6,352 bases of DNA from an uncultured Anaerotruncus sp. (GCA_958414155.1 CATYWI010000076.1:1-6352), one strand, 5' to 3'; numbered from the stretch's first letter, positions 1 through 5,916 are shown. Made by a program: numbers and translations. Notes: generated by a model not told the origin, from the sequence alone.

Positions 1-1280
1 GCATAGACCTCGATAACGCGGCGCTGATCGGCTTTGACGACCTTTATCGTCACGCCCTCCGCATCAAAGGTATCGCCCGCCTCGGGTATCTTTTCAAGCT
101 TCTCCATCACCCAACCGCCTACGGTCGCGGAATCGCTTCCCGTGTCGATGTCGAACAGCTCGTCAACTCGCTCGCGTTCGGCAAGGCCGGAAATAAGATA
201 TCCGTTGCCCTGGTGCTTTATATCGCCTGCGTCCGCACCCTCATCAAGATTTCCGACTATCTGCTCGATAAGATCATTAAGCGTAACGAGACCGCTCGTT
301 CCGCCGTATTCGTCAACGACGATCGCAACGGTGAAATGACCGCCCTTCATCTCACGGAAAAGCGCATCCGCCTTCATCACCTCGGCGGCAAAGCGGGGCT
401 TTTCCACCGCATGAGCCATTACGGAGGCGCGGCTGCGGTCGGATAGACGCAGATATTTCTTTGCGTCAAGCACACCTATTATGTTGTCGATATTCTCTCC
501 GCATATAGGATAGTATGAATGTATGTCGTTCTGGATCGTATCCTCCCATACGCTGTCCCCATCCTCGCACCAAAGAACCGTCATTTCGGTACGGTGTGTG
601 GATATTTCTCCGACTGTGATATCGTCGAACTCAAAGATATTCTGTATCATTTCGTTTTCGGATTCGCCTATGGTGCCGTTCTCGCTTCCCGCGTCAGCCA
701 TAAGCCGTATATCCTCCTCGGACACAGATGAATCCTCGGAATCCGGGTCGATACCGAGCATACGAAGCACGCCGTTTGTCGAAACAGTGAGTAGCCACAC
801 CAGCGGCTTGAAGCAGATCGCGATGCAGTTGATAGGCCCCGAAAGACCGAGCGATATAGCCTCGGAGTTCTTCATGGCAAGTCTTTTGGGCACGAGCTCA
901 CCGAATATGAGCGTAATATATGAAAGTATCACGGTAATGACTATTACCGATATCGTTTTTATCGCTCCGTCCGAAAGCGGCGTTTTACCGTGCAGACCGT
1001 TTACTATGTAAACACTGAAGTTATCGGACGCGAACGCACTTCCCAAAAAGCCGGACAGCGTTATTGCTACCTGTATCGTTGCCAGGAACTTTGCAGGCTG
1101 GTCGGTGAGCTTTTTCAGCCGGCGCGCCTTTTTGTTGCCGCTCTCGGCAAGACTGTCGAGCTTTGTGCCTTTGGTCTCAATGACTGCGATCTCGGCACAG
1201 GCGAATATCGCATTGAGCATGATGAGTACGAGCTGAAGAAGAATCTGAAGGATGATCGTCAGCCATAAGGGAATGTCCAT
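1..1280 (-). CDS. CNNM/DUF21-CBS-CorC_HlyC family membrane protein (hemolysin-family), 3' end outside window
   Basis: The reverse-strand frame is open from an ATG at 1280 to the left edge, giving 426 codons with no stop. An AGGAG lies at 1293-1297, about 12 nt before the ATG (10 nt if the site is read as GGAGAG). Residues about 1-200 form a CNNM/DUF21 domain with hydrophobic stretches near 6-30, 64-87, 108-127 and 147-167, and the hallmark GELVPKRLA at about 127-135. A CBS pair follows, at about 216-276 and 284-340, including VDEYGGTSGLVT near 322-333. The frame then enters a CorC_HlyC-type C-terminal domain (DELFDID near 374, VGGWVMEKL near 387) cut by the edge. Family members are about 420-450 residues, so little is missing. 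The family is linked to Mg/Co efflux or homeostasis, and the 'hemolysin' label is historical. The transported ion cannot be read from the sequence. It has its own promoter and a structured leader and is divergent from the VTT gene. Confidence 0.93.
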   Translation of the reverse strand, partial: MDIPLWLTIILQILLQLVLIMLNAIFACAEIAVIETKGTKLDSLAESGNKKARRLKKLTDQPAKFLATIQVAITLSGFLGSAFASDNFSVYIVNGLHGKTPLSDGAIKTISVIVITVILSYITLIFGELVPKRLAMKNSEAISLGLSGPINCIAICFKPLVWLLTVSTNGVLRMLGIDPDSEDSSVSEEDIRLMADAGSENGTIGESENEMIQNIFEFDDITVGEISTHRTEMTVLWCEDGDSVWEDTIQNDIHSYYPICGENIDNIIGVLDAKKYLRLSDRSRASVMAHAVEKPRFAAEVMKADALFREMKGGHFTVAIVVDEYGGTSGLVTLNDLIEQIVGNLDEGADAGDIKHQGNGYLISGLAERERVDELFDIDTGSDSATVGGWVMEKLEKIPEAGDTFDAEGVTIKVVKADQRRVIEVY

Positions 1281-1321
1281 AATTGTTATTCTCTCCTAAA
1301 AAATATATTTGACCGTGCAGG

Positions 1322-1366
1322 CAACAAAACCGAACCTGACCCGGCTTTAGCCGATGCAGGTTCGGT
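1322..1366 (-). terminator. Terminator-like hairpin inside the CNNM leader
   Basis: The perfect 10-bp stem ACCGAACCTG / CAGGTTCGGT (plus 1329-1338 and 1357-1366) is capped by an inner CGGC-TTTA-GCCG stem-loop. On the minus strand it is followed by TTTTGTT. The U-tract is short and interrupted, so termination may be partial or conditional. The hairpin lies between a strong promoter and the gene's ribosome binding site, so it is more likely an attenuator than the end of an upstream gene. It could instead be only a stabilising leader stem. Confidence 0.5.
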
Positions 1367-1433
1367 ATTTATTATTTATCAGACCCGGGCAACTTCGGTC
1401 AGGTGACAAACCGCCCTCGTCGCTGTTGTTCAT
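1347..1433 (-). CDS. Possible 28-residue leader peptide in the CNNM 5' leader
   Basis: A minus-strand ATG at 1433 opens a 28-codon frame, beginning MNNSDEGGLS and ending RTCIG, with its TAA at 1347-1349. An AAAGG lies about 11 nt upstream of the ATG, a weak to moderate ribosome binding site. The frame spans the proximal stem and stops in the loop of the distal hairpin, so a translating ribosome would open the hairpin's 5' arm. There is no run of a single amino acid of the kind found in biosynthetic attenuators, and I recognise no family. A frame this short can arise by chance, so this is a weak candidate. Confidence 0.2.
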   Translation of the reverse strand: MNNSDEGGLSPDRSCPGLINNKYRTCIG

Positions 1434-1464
1434 CAAAAAAATAGCCTTTCACGATATTGGGTAT

Positions 1465-1493
1465 ATTATATCACAAACCATGTGTATTGTCAA
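1465..1493 (-). promoter_or_regulatory. Perfect consensus sigma-A promoter for the CNNM gene
   Basis: On the minus strand, TTGACA (plus-strand 1488-1493) and TATAAT (plus-strand 1465-1470) are separated by exactly 17 bp. Both hexamers match the vegetative consensus at every base. The predicted transcription start is about 1458, leaving about 178 nt of untranslated leader before the ATG at 1280. Such an ideal promoter would be strong and constitutive, so any control probably acts in the leader. Confidence 0.85.
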
Positions 1494-1593
1494 TACCTTG
1501 CACGATAATAATCATTGATGCGCCTGAACATGTCCAAAAAATTGATTTTGTGTTAATTCGGCTTTTATCGGCGAAAAGGACAGTCGAAAACAG

Positions 1594-1622
1594 TTGCTTC
1601 ACACAAAAATATATGATAAAAT
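1594..1622 (+). promoter_or_regulatory. Possible sigma-A promoter for the VTT-cls operon
   Basis: TTGCTT at 1594-1599 and TAAAAT at 1617-1622 are 17 bp apart. The -10 matches 5 of 6 consensus bases and the -35 only 3 of 6. The position, about 50 bp before the TTG start, is suitable and the surroundings are AT-rich. The match is weak and other AT-rich hexamers nearby could serve. Confidence 0.35.
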
Positions 1623-1672
1623 ATACATACGGCTTAAACGGAATAATTTCTCTTTGGCGAGGTAATAATCAG

Positions 1673-2407
1673 TTGAACGAAAAAAAGGACAAACACCCGG
1701 GCGCAGGCGGGCGCATAATGCGCATCATCTGCCCCGTACTGGCAGTCGCGGCTGTTGCGGCTGTTTTCATATATTCATATATCACAGGAGAGGAGCTGAC
1801 GGTAGCCAATCTTGTGGAGCACGCCCCCGCGCAGGCGGGGGTTGCCGCGGCGGTGATGATACTTATATATGTTATAAAAAGCCTTACCGTATTCTTTCCC
1901 GTAACGGTACTTTACGCCGCCGGGGGATATATTTTCGGTCCCGTTGTCGGGTGTGCTGTAAATTGCGCCGGGATCGCCGCTGGATGTGCGGTCCAGTACT
2001 GGATGGGCAGGGCGTCCGGGAGCGATGCCGCCAGACTCGCCGGGAAGCACCCACGTATCAGTGCGGTCTTTACGGCGCAGGATCGTTCCCCGTTGTTTGC
2101 GTCGCTGTCGGCAAGGCTTTTCGGAGTCATATCCGGTGATATAATCAGCTACTATTTCGGCGCTTCCGGCGTTCGCTTTCTGCCCTTTCTTATAGGCAGC
2201 ATATGCGGCGTCCTGCCGGGGCTTGTGACCGTCACCGTGCTCGGCACCTCGGCAACAGACCCGCGCTCCCCTGCATTCATTATATCGGTCGCCGCCGCGG
2301 TCGCCATTTTTGCGGCATCGGCGCTCGGTAAATATATCATTGACAAAAAACACAGTAAGAAAGACAAAACCGACTCCGACAGCGGAGACGGCGAGGGATC
2401 TTTATGA
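1673..2407 (+). CDS. VTT/TVP38-TMEM64 family (DedA superfamily) integral membrane protein
   Basis: This is a 244-residue membrane protein of the VTT (SNARE_assoc) family. Relatives are implicated in moving or scrambling phospholipids, or in DedA-type lipid-carrier recycling; which applies here is unknown. I chose the TTG at 1673 because GAGGT at 1659-1663 sits about 10 nt upstream, a short basic N-terminus then leads into the first membrane segment (about 17-36), and upstream codons show no family sequence. An ATG at 1718 (residue 16) is the alternative. Family features are the FPVTVLYAAGGYIFGP stretch at about 75-90, a conserved N-x-x-G-x-x-x-G at 97-104, YWMGRASG at 109-116, and SARLFGVISGD at 146-156 followed by ISYYFGASG and a GVLPG turn at 179-183. 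The C-terminal tail after about 222 is hydrophilic, lysine-rich then acidic. It overlaps cls by an ATGA, so the two are probably translated in a coupled way. Confidence 0.88.
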   Translation: MNEKKDKHPGAGGRIMRIICPVLAVAAVAAVFIYSYITGEELTVANLVEHAPAQAGVAAAVMILIYVIKSLTVFFPVTVLYAAGGYIFGPVVGCAVNCAGIAAGCAVQYWMGRASGSDAARLAGKHPRISAVFTAQDRSPLFASLSARLFGVISGDIISYYFGASGVRFLPFLIGSICGVLPGLVTVTVLGTSATDPRSPAFIISVAAAVAIFAASALGKYIIDKKHSKKDKTDSDSGDGEGSL

Positions 2408-4014
2408 GTAAAAAAATAAAAAACACCGAAGTAAAAACCGAAAAGGCGCGTAAAAAGAAGAATGCGTGCATGCGAGGGTCATGGTTCAATGCCCTTCTGC
2501 GCCGCCGTGCTGCTGTCGCATTGCTGATCGTTGGACAGCTCGCATTTTTCATATGGTTCCTTGTCAGCCGCTCGCGCTCCTCTGTATACACCAACATGGC
2601 TTTGCGCGTGTTGAGCATCATAGTAGTTTTTATAGTGATACTGAGACGCACAAAAAGCGCCTTCAAGCTCTCATGGGTGATACTGATACTGACCTTTCCG
2701 GTGTTCGGCGGTCTGTTTTATCTGTTATCCAATTTCCAATCGTCTACATTTATATACCGCAAGCGGCTCAAGGATATCGAAGCGACCCTTATGCATCCCT
2801 CGCTCGAAGGACGCGGGTGCTATGATGAAGCCGCAGCCGCACTTCCGGGGCATATAACGCAGATACGCTATCTTGAAAAGTTCGCCGGCTTTCCGATATG
2901 GAACAAAACGGGCACCGAATTTCTCACCCCCGGTGAAAAATATCACGAAAGACTGCTCGATGAGCTTAAAAAAGCCGAGAAGTACATCTTTATGGAATAT
3001 TTCATCGTGGAAGAAGGCAAGATGTGGGATCCGATACTCGATGTGCTGAAGCAGAAGGTAGCTGAGGGCGTTGAGGTACGCATGATGTACGACGACATAG
3101 GGTGCTTCTTCCTTTTGCCGCAGAACTACCGTGAGCAGTTGGAAGCGGAGGGCATAAAATGCCGCGTGTTCAATCCCTTCACTCCATTTCTCACCGTGCT
3201 TCAAAACAACCGCGACCACCGCAAGATATGCGTCATAGACGGCAAGGTCGCATTCACCGGAGGAGTAAACCTTGCCGATGAATATATAAACGCGCGTCAG
3301 CGCTTCGGTCACTGGAAGGATTCCGGCATAGTGCTTGACGGCGACGCGGCATGGAGCTTTACCGTTATGTTCCTGCAGATGTGGCGGCTTGCCGCCATAC
3401 GCGATGAAGCGCCCGAGGACTGGCAGAAATACCTCCCTGCCGAGGATCCGTTTGAACGCCGCCCACGCTGCGGTTATGTTCAGCCGTATGCCGACAGCCC
3501 GATGGATTTTGATAATGTGGGAGAGCATGTGTATCTCCAGATGATCGGCAATGCAAAGAAATATCTTTACATCAATACGCCGTATCTTATAATCGATGAC
3601 AGCATGGTCTCGGCGCTCACACTTGCCGCAAAAAGCGGCGTGGATGTGCGCATAATCACGCCGCACCGCTGGGACAAACGCTTTGTCCACATGACAACGC
3701 GCTCGTACTACCGCGATCTGATCCGCTCCGGTGTGCGTGTATATGAATATTCAAACGGATTCCTGCACTCAAAGACCTTTGTGGCGGACGATGAATCTGC
3801 GACCGTAGGGACAACGAACCTCGACTTCCGCAGTCTTTACCTGCATTTTGAATGCGGCGTATGGATGAGCGGCACTCCCGCCGTTGCGGAGATCAAAGAG
3901 GATTTTTTGCGGACGCTTGAGCAGAGCGAGGAGATGACCGAGGAAAATTGCCGCGGGAACATCCTCGAACGCCTCGTGCAGCCAATCCTGCGTATATTCG
4001 CACCGCTCATGTGA
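2404..4014 (+). CDS. cls: Cardiolipin synthase, phospholipase D superfamily
   Basis: The 536-residue protein probably condenses two phosphatidylglycerol molecules into cardiolipin and glycerol at the membrane. Residues 1-35 are strongly basic. Hydrophobic segments at about 36-55, 63-80 and 87-108 form the PLDc_N membrane anchor. Two PLD catalytic motifs (HxKxxxxD) are intact: HRKICVID with H272, K274 and D279, followed by GKVAFTGGVN; and HSKTFVAD with H455, K457 and D462, followed by GTTNLDFRS. Both halves therefore appear active. Clostridial relatives are usually about 480-510 residues, so the extra length is mainly the basic N-terminus. The ATG at 2404 follows GAGGG by about 6 nt and overlaps the VTT stop. 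M23 is a less likely start with only an AAGAAG upstream. The family cannot always be separated from other phosphatidyltransferases by sequence, but the architecture is classical Cls. Confidence 0.95.
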   Translation: MSKKIKNTEVKTEKARKKKNACMRGSWFNALLRRRAAVALLIVGQLAFFIWFLVSRSRSSVYTNMALRVLSIIVVFIVILRRTKSAFKLSWVILILTFPVFGGLFYLLSNFQSSTFIYRKRLKDIEATLMHPSLEGRGCYDEAAAALPGHITQIRYLEKFAGFPIWNKTGTEFLTPGEKYHERLLDELKKAEKYIFMEYFIVEEGKMWDPILDVLKQKVAEGVEVRMMYDDIGCFFLLPQNYREQLEAEGIKCRVFNPFTPFLTVLQNNRDHRKICVIDGKVAFTGGVNLADEYINARQRFGHWKDSGIVLDGDAAWSFTVMFLQMWRLAAIRDEAPEDWQKYLPAEDPFERRPRCGYVQPYADSPMDFDNVGEHVYLQMIGNAKKYLYINTPYLIIDDSMVSALTLAAKSGVDVRIITPHRWDKRFVHMTTRSYYRDLIRSGVRVYEYSNGFLHSKTFVADDESATVGTTNLDFRSLYLHFECGVWMSGTPAVAEIKEDFLRTLEQSEEMTEENCRGNILERLVQPILRIFAPLM

Positions 4015-4037
4015 GTATCGCAGACCGTAATACAAAC

Positions 4038-4086
4038 ACAGTATTCCCGCGCAACTTTTACAGCTGCGCGGAAATATTGTTTGTTT
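4038..4086 (+). terminator. Rho-independent terminator after cls, possibly two-way
   Basis: Arms at 4038-4053 and 4065-4080 pair over 16 positions with one G-U and one C-A mismatch; the core is CCGCGCA/TGCGCGG with an 11-nt loop. TTGTTTTT follows on the plus strand. On the minus strand the same hairpin lies downstream of the sigF stop and is followed by GTTTGTATT, a weaker U-tract. It thus sits between convergent operons and could end both. Confidence 0.85.
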
Positions 4087-4116
4087 TTATGACTGTAAAT
4101 AAAGAAAACACTTAAA

Positions 4117-4869
4117 TTACCCGCAAAGCTCGCGGCGTAAAAATTCGGCTATCTTTTTTTCCTCCCGCGACACCTTTACCTGTGTAAGTCCAAGCTCCTC
4201 GGCGGTGCGCTGCTGGGTCATGTTTCTGAAATACCTGAACATGACTATCTGCCTCCAGAGCGGCGGAAGTCTGCCTATCGCCTGTGAAATGGCAATGCGG
4301 TCACGCACGCTCTCAAGCTCGGCAAGTCCGTCCGAATCGCTTATGCGGTCGCCAATCTCCAGCCCGGAATCATCATCCCCGACAACCCACGAAAGCGAGG
4401 CGGGAGCCTGTATCGCCTCGATAGCGGCGGCAGCCTCCTCCGGCGTGACTCCTACCGCCTCTGCAAGCTCGGAGATCTGCGGCTCGCGTCCTTCCTCGCT
4501 TATGATCCGCGAGCGCGCCCCAAGCAGTTCGGCGCCCAGCTTTTTGGTCGCCCTGCCTACCTTTATAAGTCCGCTGTCGCGCAGGTGCCGCCGTATCTCT
4601 CCTACGATCAGCGGCACGGCATAGGTCGAAAAAGCAGTTCCGCGTTCAAGATCGAACGAACGTATCGCCTTGAGCATACCGATGGTCCCTATCTGGACAA
4701 GATCGTCATACTCGCATCCGCGTCCCAAAAAACGGCGTGCTATGCTTTTTACAAGCCCGAGATTTTCACTTATCAGTCTCCCCGCCGCCGCGTCCGCAGC
4801 CTCCGCGTCACTTCCCTGTGCCTCGGATATAAGCAGTCTTACCTCGCTTCGGTCCTGTGTACATACCAT
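4117..4869 (-). CDS. sigF: RNA polymerase sporulation sigma factor sigma-F (SpoIIAC)
   Basis: The 250-residue sigma-70 family factor directs early forespore transcription in endospore formers. Region 2 (about 34-107) contains SENLGLV, YDDLVQIGTIGMLKAI, FDLERGTAFSTYAVPLIVGEI and the RDSGLIKVGR stretch typical of sigma-F and sigma-G. Region 3 covers about 108-160. Region 4 (about 190-245) ends in a helix-turn-helix, AEELGLTQVKVSREEKKI. Sigma-G is the close alternative, but position directly after spoIIAB makes sigma-F the clear reading. The ATG at 4869 follows a GGGGGAG with only about 3 nt between, tighter than usual, and no better in-frame start lies near. The gap after spoIIAB is 31 nt, so the gene is cotranscribed with it. 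In the known system SpoIIAB holds this protein inactive until SpoIIAA displaces it. Confidence 0.95.
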   Translation of the reverse strand: MVCTQDRSEVRLLISEAQGSDAEAADAAAGRLISENLGLVKSIARRFLGRGCEYDDLVQIGTIGMLKAIRSFDLERGTAFSTYAVPLIVGEIRRHLRDSGLIKVGRATKKLGAELLGARSRIISEEGREPQISELAEAVGVTPEEAAAAIEAIQAPASLSWVVGDDDSGLEIGDRISDSDGLAELESVRDRIAISQAIGRLPPLWRQIVMFRYFRNMTQQRTAEELGLTQVKVSREEKKIAEFLRRELCG

Positions 4870-4900
4870 CTTCTCCCCCGTAAAAACGTAAAAATATGTA

Positions 4901-5416
4901 CTACGAGCGTGTAAACTTCTGCTTCGGAGCGAGCTTTTTTATAAGAGTCACCGTGGTTCCGGTGCCTACGGACGACTTTACCGTGACCTTATCGAAAAAG
5001 CTCTCCATGACCGTAAAGCCCATTCCGCTGCGTTCCCCGCCCTTGTCGGTGGTAAAAAGCGGCTCGCGAGCCGCCTCTACATCGGAAATGCCGACTCCGC
5101 TGTCGCGCACCTCTATCTTTACCGAACGGTCGGCAAACAGCCGCACGCGCACGTTTATCTTTCCGATACAATCGGGATAAGCATGCACCGTGCAGTTTGT
5201 TACAGCCTCCGACAGTCCGCATTTGACGTCCGATATTTCAAGCGCCGTCGGATCAAGCTGGGCTATGAACGCCCCGACCGCAGCGCGCGAAAATCCCTCG
5301 TTGACCGAGAGCGACGGCACCGTGAATTTCATTTCATTGACCGTCTCCGCAGAGGGCGGACGTCCCGCCCTTTTCCCCATGCCGTCCTTTTTTTCGGGAA
5401 TATTTTTGTTTTTCAT
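4901..5416 (-). CDS. spoIIAB: Anti-sigma-F factor and serine kinase SpoIIAB
   Basis: This GHKL-fold protein binds sigma-F and also phosphorylates SpoIIAA using ATP. From the ATG at 5416 it has 171 residues. The N-box SEAVTN gives E70 and N74, matching E46 and N50 of the Bacillus subtilis protein. DSGVGISD at 105-112 and the ATP-lid stretch ERSGMGFTVM at 128-137 are intact, as is FIAQLDPT at 50-57. I chose 5416 because AGAAAGGAG at 5424-5432 lies 7 nt upstream. An in-frame ATG at 5443 overlaps the spoIIAA stop but has no ribosome binding site. The family usually starts at a motif like NEM; here that motif is at residues 27-29, so there is a lysine- and proline-containing N-terminal extension of about 24 residues. 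HAY at 78-80 replaces the HGY of B. subtilis. Confidence 0.95.
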   Translation of the reverse strand: MKNKNIPEKKDGMGKRAGRPPSAETVNEMKFTVPSLSVNEGFSRAAVGAFIAQLDPTALEISDVKCGLSEAVTNCTVHAYPDCIGKINVRVRLFADRSVKIEVRDSGVGISDVEAAREPLFTTDKGGERSGMGFTVMESFFDKVTVKSSVGTGTTVTLIKKLAPKQKFTRS

Positions 5417-5423
5417 TTTTCTG

Positions 5424-5432
5424 CTCCTTTCT
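5424..5432 (-). promoter_or_regulatory. Ribosome binding site that sets the spoIIAB start
   Basis: AGAAAGGAG on the minus strand lies 7 nt before the ATG at 5416 and follows the spoIIAA stop. It is a strong match at ideal spacing. The in-frame ATG 27 nt upstream at 5443 has only GC-rich coding sequence before it, so this site argues for the shorter protein. Confidence 0.8.
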
Positions 5433-5439
5433 ACGTCAT

Positions 5440-5784
5440 TCATCGCCGCGGACGCGCGGTCGATATTTCTGTTTTCACACGGCGATCAAAACCGGTGAGC
5501 TTCAGCATCCTGTCAACGCACGGCGCAGGATCGCGCACCGTGACGTCGCCGCCCAGTTCCCGCATAAGTTCGTACCTGCCCATTATAAGTCCCAGCCCCG
5601 AGCTGTCCATAAACTCCACGCCCGACATATCAAGGTAAAGATGCTTCGGACGGTACTCCCATATCAGCGCATCAATACCGTCGCGCAGCGGCGCGGCGCC
5701 GTGGTGATCTATCTCGCCGCCGACCGAGACAGTGAGGCGGTCGCCCTCGGCAGAAAAGTCAAAACCGCAGTTATTGCGAATCAT
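5440..5784 (-). CDS. spoIIAA: Anti-anti-sigma factor SpoIIAA (STAS domain)
   Basis: The 114-residue single STAS domain protein, when dephosphorylated, displaces sigma-F from SpoIIAB. The phosphorylation site is in FMDSSGLGLIMGR at about 58-70; S61 corresponds to Ser58 of the B. subtilis protein. GEIDHH at about 23-28 is another family signature. The ATG at 5784 is preferred because AAGGAG at 5793-5798 is 8 nt upstream; a GTG at 5790 would be only 2 nt from it. It is first in the spoIIAA-spoIIAB-sigF operon, with 23 nt to spoIIAB. Its phosphatase SpoIIE is not in the window. Confidence 0.95.
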   Translation of the reverse strand: MIRNNCGFDFSAEGDRLTVSVGGEIDHHGAAPLRDGIDALIWEYRPKHLYLDMSGVEFMDSSGLGLIMGRYELMRELGGDVTVRDPAPCVDRMLKLTGFDRRVKTEISTARPRR

Positions 5785-5806
5785 TTTCACGTCTCCTTTT
5801 TTATTT

Positions 5807-5835
5807 ATTCCGAACTTTAATTTGTTTTTTCATCA
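5807..5835 (-). promoter_or_regulatory. Candidate sigma-H promoter of the spoIIA operon
   Basis: The B. subtilis spoIIA operon is read by sigma-H, with consensus RnAGGAwWW and RnnGAAT. On the minus strand TGATGAAAA (plus 5827-5835) matches 7 of 9 positions and TCGGAAT (plus 5807-5813) matches 6 of 7, with a 13-bp spacer within the usual range. The predicted start is near 5800, which gives a leader of only about 16 nt, just enough for the ribosome binding site. The AT-richness of the region raises the chance of a spurious match. Confidence 0.4.
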
Positions 5836-5857
5836 ATGATTTTATCACCGCAGCCGC

Positions 5858-5900
5858 AAAAAAAATGTCGCATCGCGCGATGCGCGATGCGAATTTTTCG
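5858..5900 (-). terminator. Strong two-way terminator between truB and spoIIAA
   Basis: Arms of 11 perfect base pairs, TCGCATCGCGC at 5868-5878 and GCGCGATGCGA at 5882-5892, enclose a nominal 3-nt loop. On the minus strand CA and eight Ts follow (plus 5858-5865), ideal for terminating the truB transcript 24 nt past its stop. On the plus strand ATTTTTCG follows, so it could work both ways, though no plus-strand gene ends here. It isolates spoIIAA from truB read-through, supporting a separate promoter for the sporulation operon. Confidence 0.9.
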
Positions 5901-5916
5901 ATTATTTTCGGATCCG

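Larger units (their letters stand above)
1281..1458 (-). promoter_or_regulatory. Structured 5' leader of the CNNM gene; candidate attenuator or riboswitch of unknown class
   Basis: In the minus-strand RNA a proximal stem can form between GGGC (plus 1412-1415) and GCCC (plus 1386-1389), with an inner CGGT/ACCG pairing. A distal hairpin of 10 perfect pairs (arms 1357-1366 and 1329-1338) follows, with an inner CGGC/GCCG stem, and then TTTTGTT. ACCTGACC from the proximal element (plus 1397-1404) is exactly complementary to GGTCAGGT in the 3' part of the distal hairpin (plus 1334-1341). The two pairings cannot coexist, which is the geometry of antiterminator and terminator. I compared it from memory with SAM-I, lysine, M-box, yybP-ykoY, NiCo, TPP, guanidine-I, fluoride, ZTP, THF and T-box motifs and recognised none. 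The structure is read by eye, and the regulatory role is inference. Confidence 0.5.
1281..1672. other. 392-bp divergent intergenic region
   Basis: This gap between the CNNM gene (minus) and the VTT gene (plus) holds the CNNM promoter and leader on its left half. The right half, about 1494-1672, is AT-rich and contains only a possible plus-strand promoter for the VTT-cls operon and a GAGGT ribosome binding site. The plus-strand frame open from an ATG at 1457 crosses this region, but its first 72 codons are non-family sequence overlapping the minus-strand promoter, so I treat them as untranslated. I see no tRNA or inserted element here. Confidence 0.7.

Noticed and set aside
523..1011. 162-codon plus-strand open frame
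   Set aside because: It is a shadow of the CNNM gene on the other strand, whose frame carries family motifs throughout; this frame is Ser-rich without domains.
1281..1458. Known riboswitch (SAM-I, lysine, M-box, yybP-ykoY, TPP, guanidine, fluoride, T-box) in the CNNM leader
   Set aside because: Short fragments such as CCCGGG and GCCC with GAAG recall some classes, but none of the conserved cores is present as far as I can recall. A covariance-model scan would settle it.
1457..1672. Upstream ATG giving the VTT protein a 72-residue N-terminal extension
   Set aside because: The extension has no family similarity, overlaps the minus-strand promoter and lacks a ribosome binding site, while GAGGT precedes the TTG at 1673.
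1775..2353. 192-codon minus-strand open frame
   Set aside because: It is antisense to the VTT gene and has a composition without membrane or domain signals.
2725..3690. Long 321-codon minus-strand open frame
   Set aside because: It is antisense to cls, whose catalytic motifs and codon pattern are clear; the product shows no recognisable domain.
5417..5443. ATG at 5443 as the spoIIAB start
   Set aside because: It overlaps the spoIIAA stop, but no ribosome binding site precedes it; the strong AGAAAGGAG points to 5416. Coupled initiation at 5443 is not fully excluded.
5785..5790. GTG at 5790 as the spoIIAA start
   Set aside because: It lies only 2 nt after the AAGGAG; the ATG at 5784 has normal spacing.
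5868..5892. Palindrome as a protein operator or replication site
   Set aside because: T-tracts on both sides and the position just after the truB stop fit a two-way terminator better.
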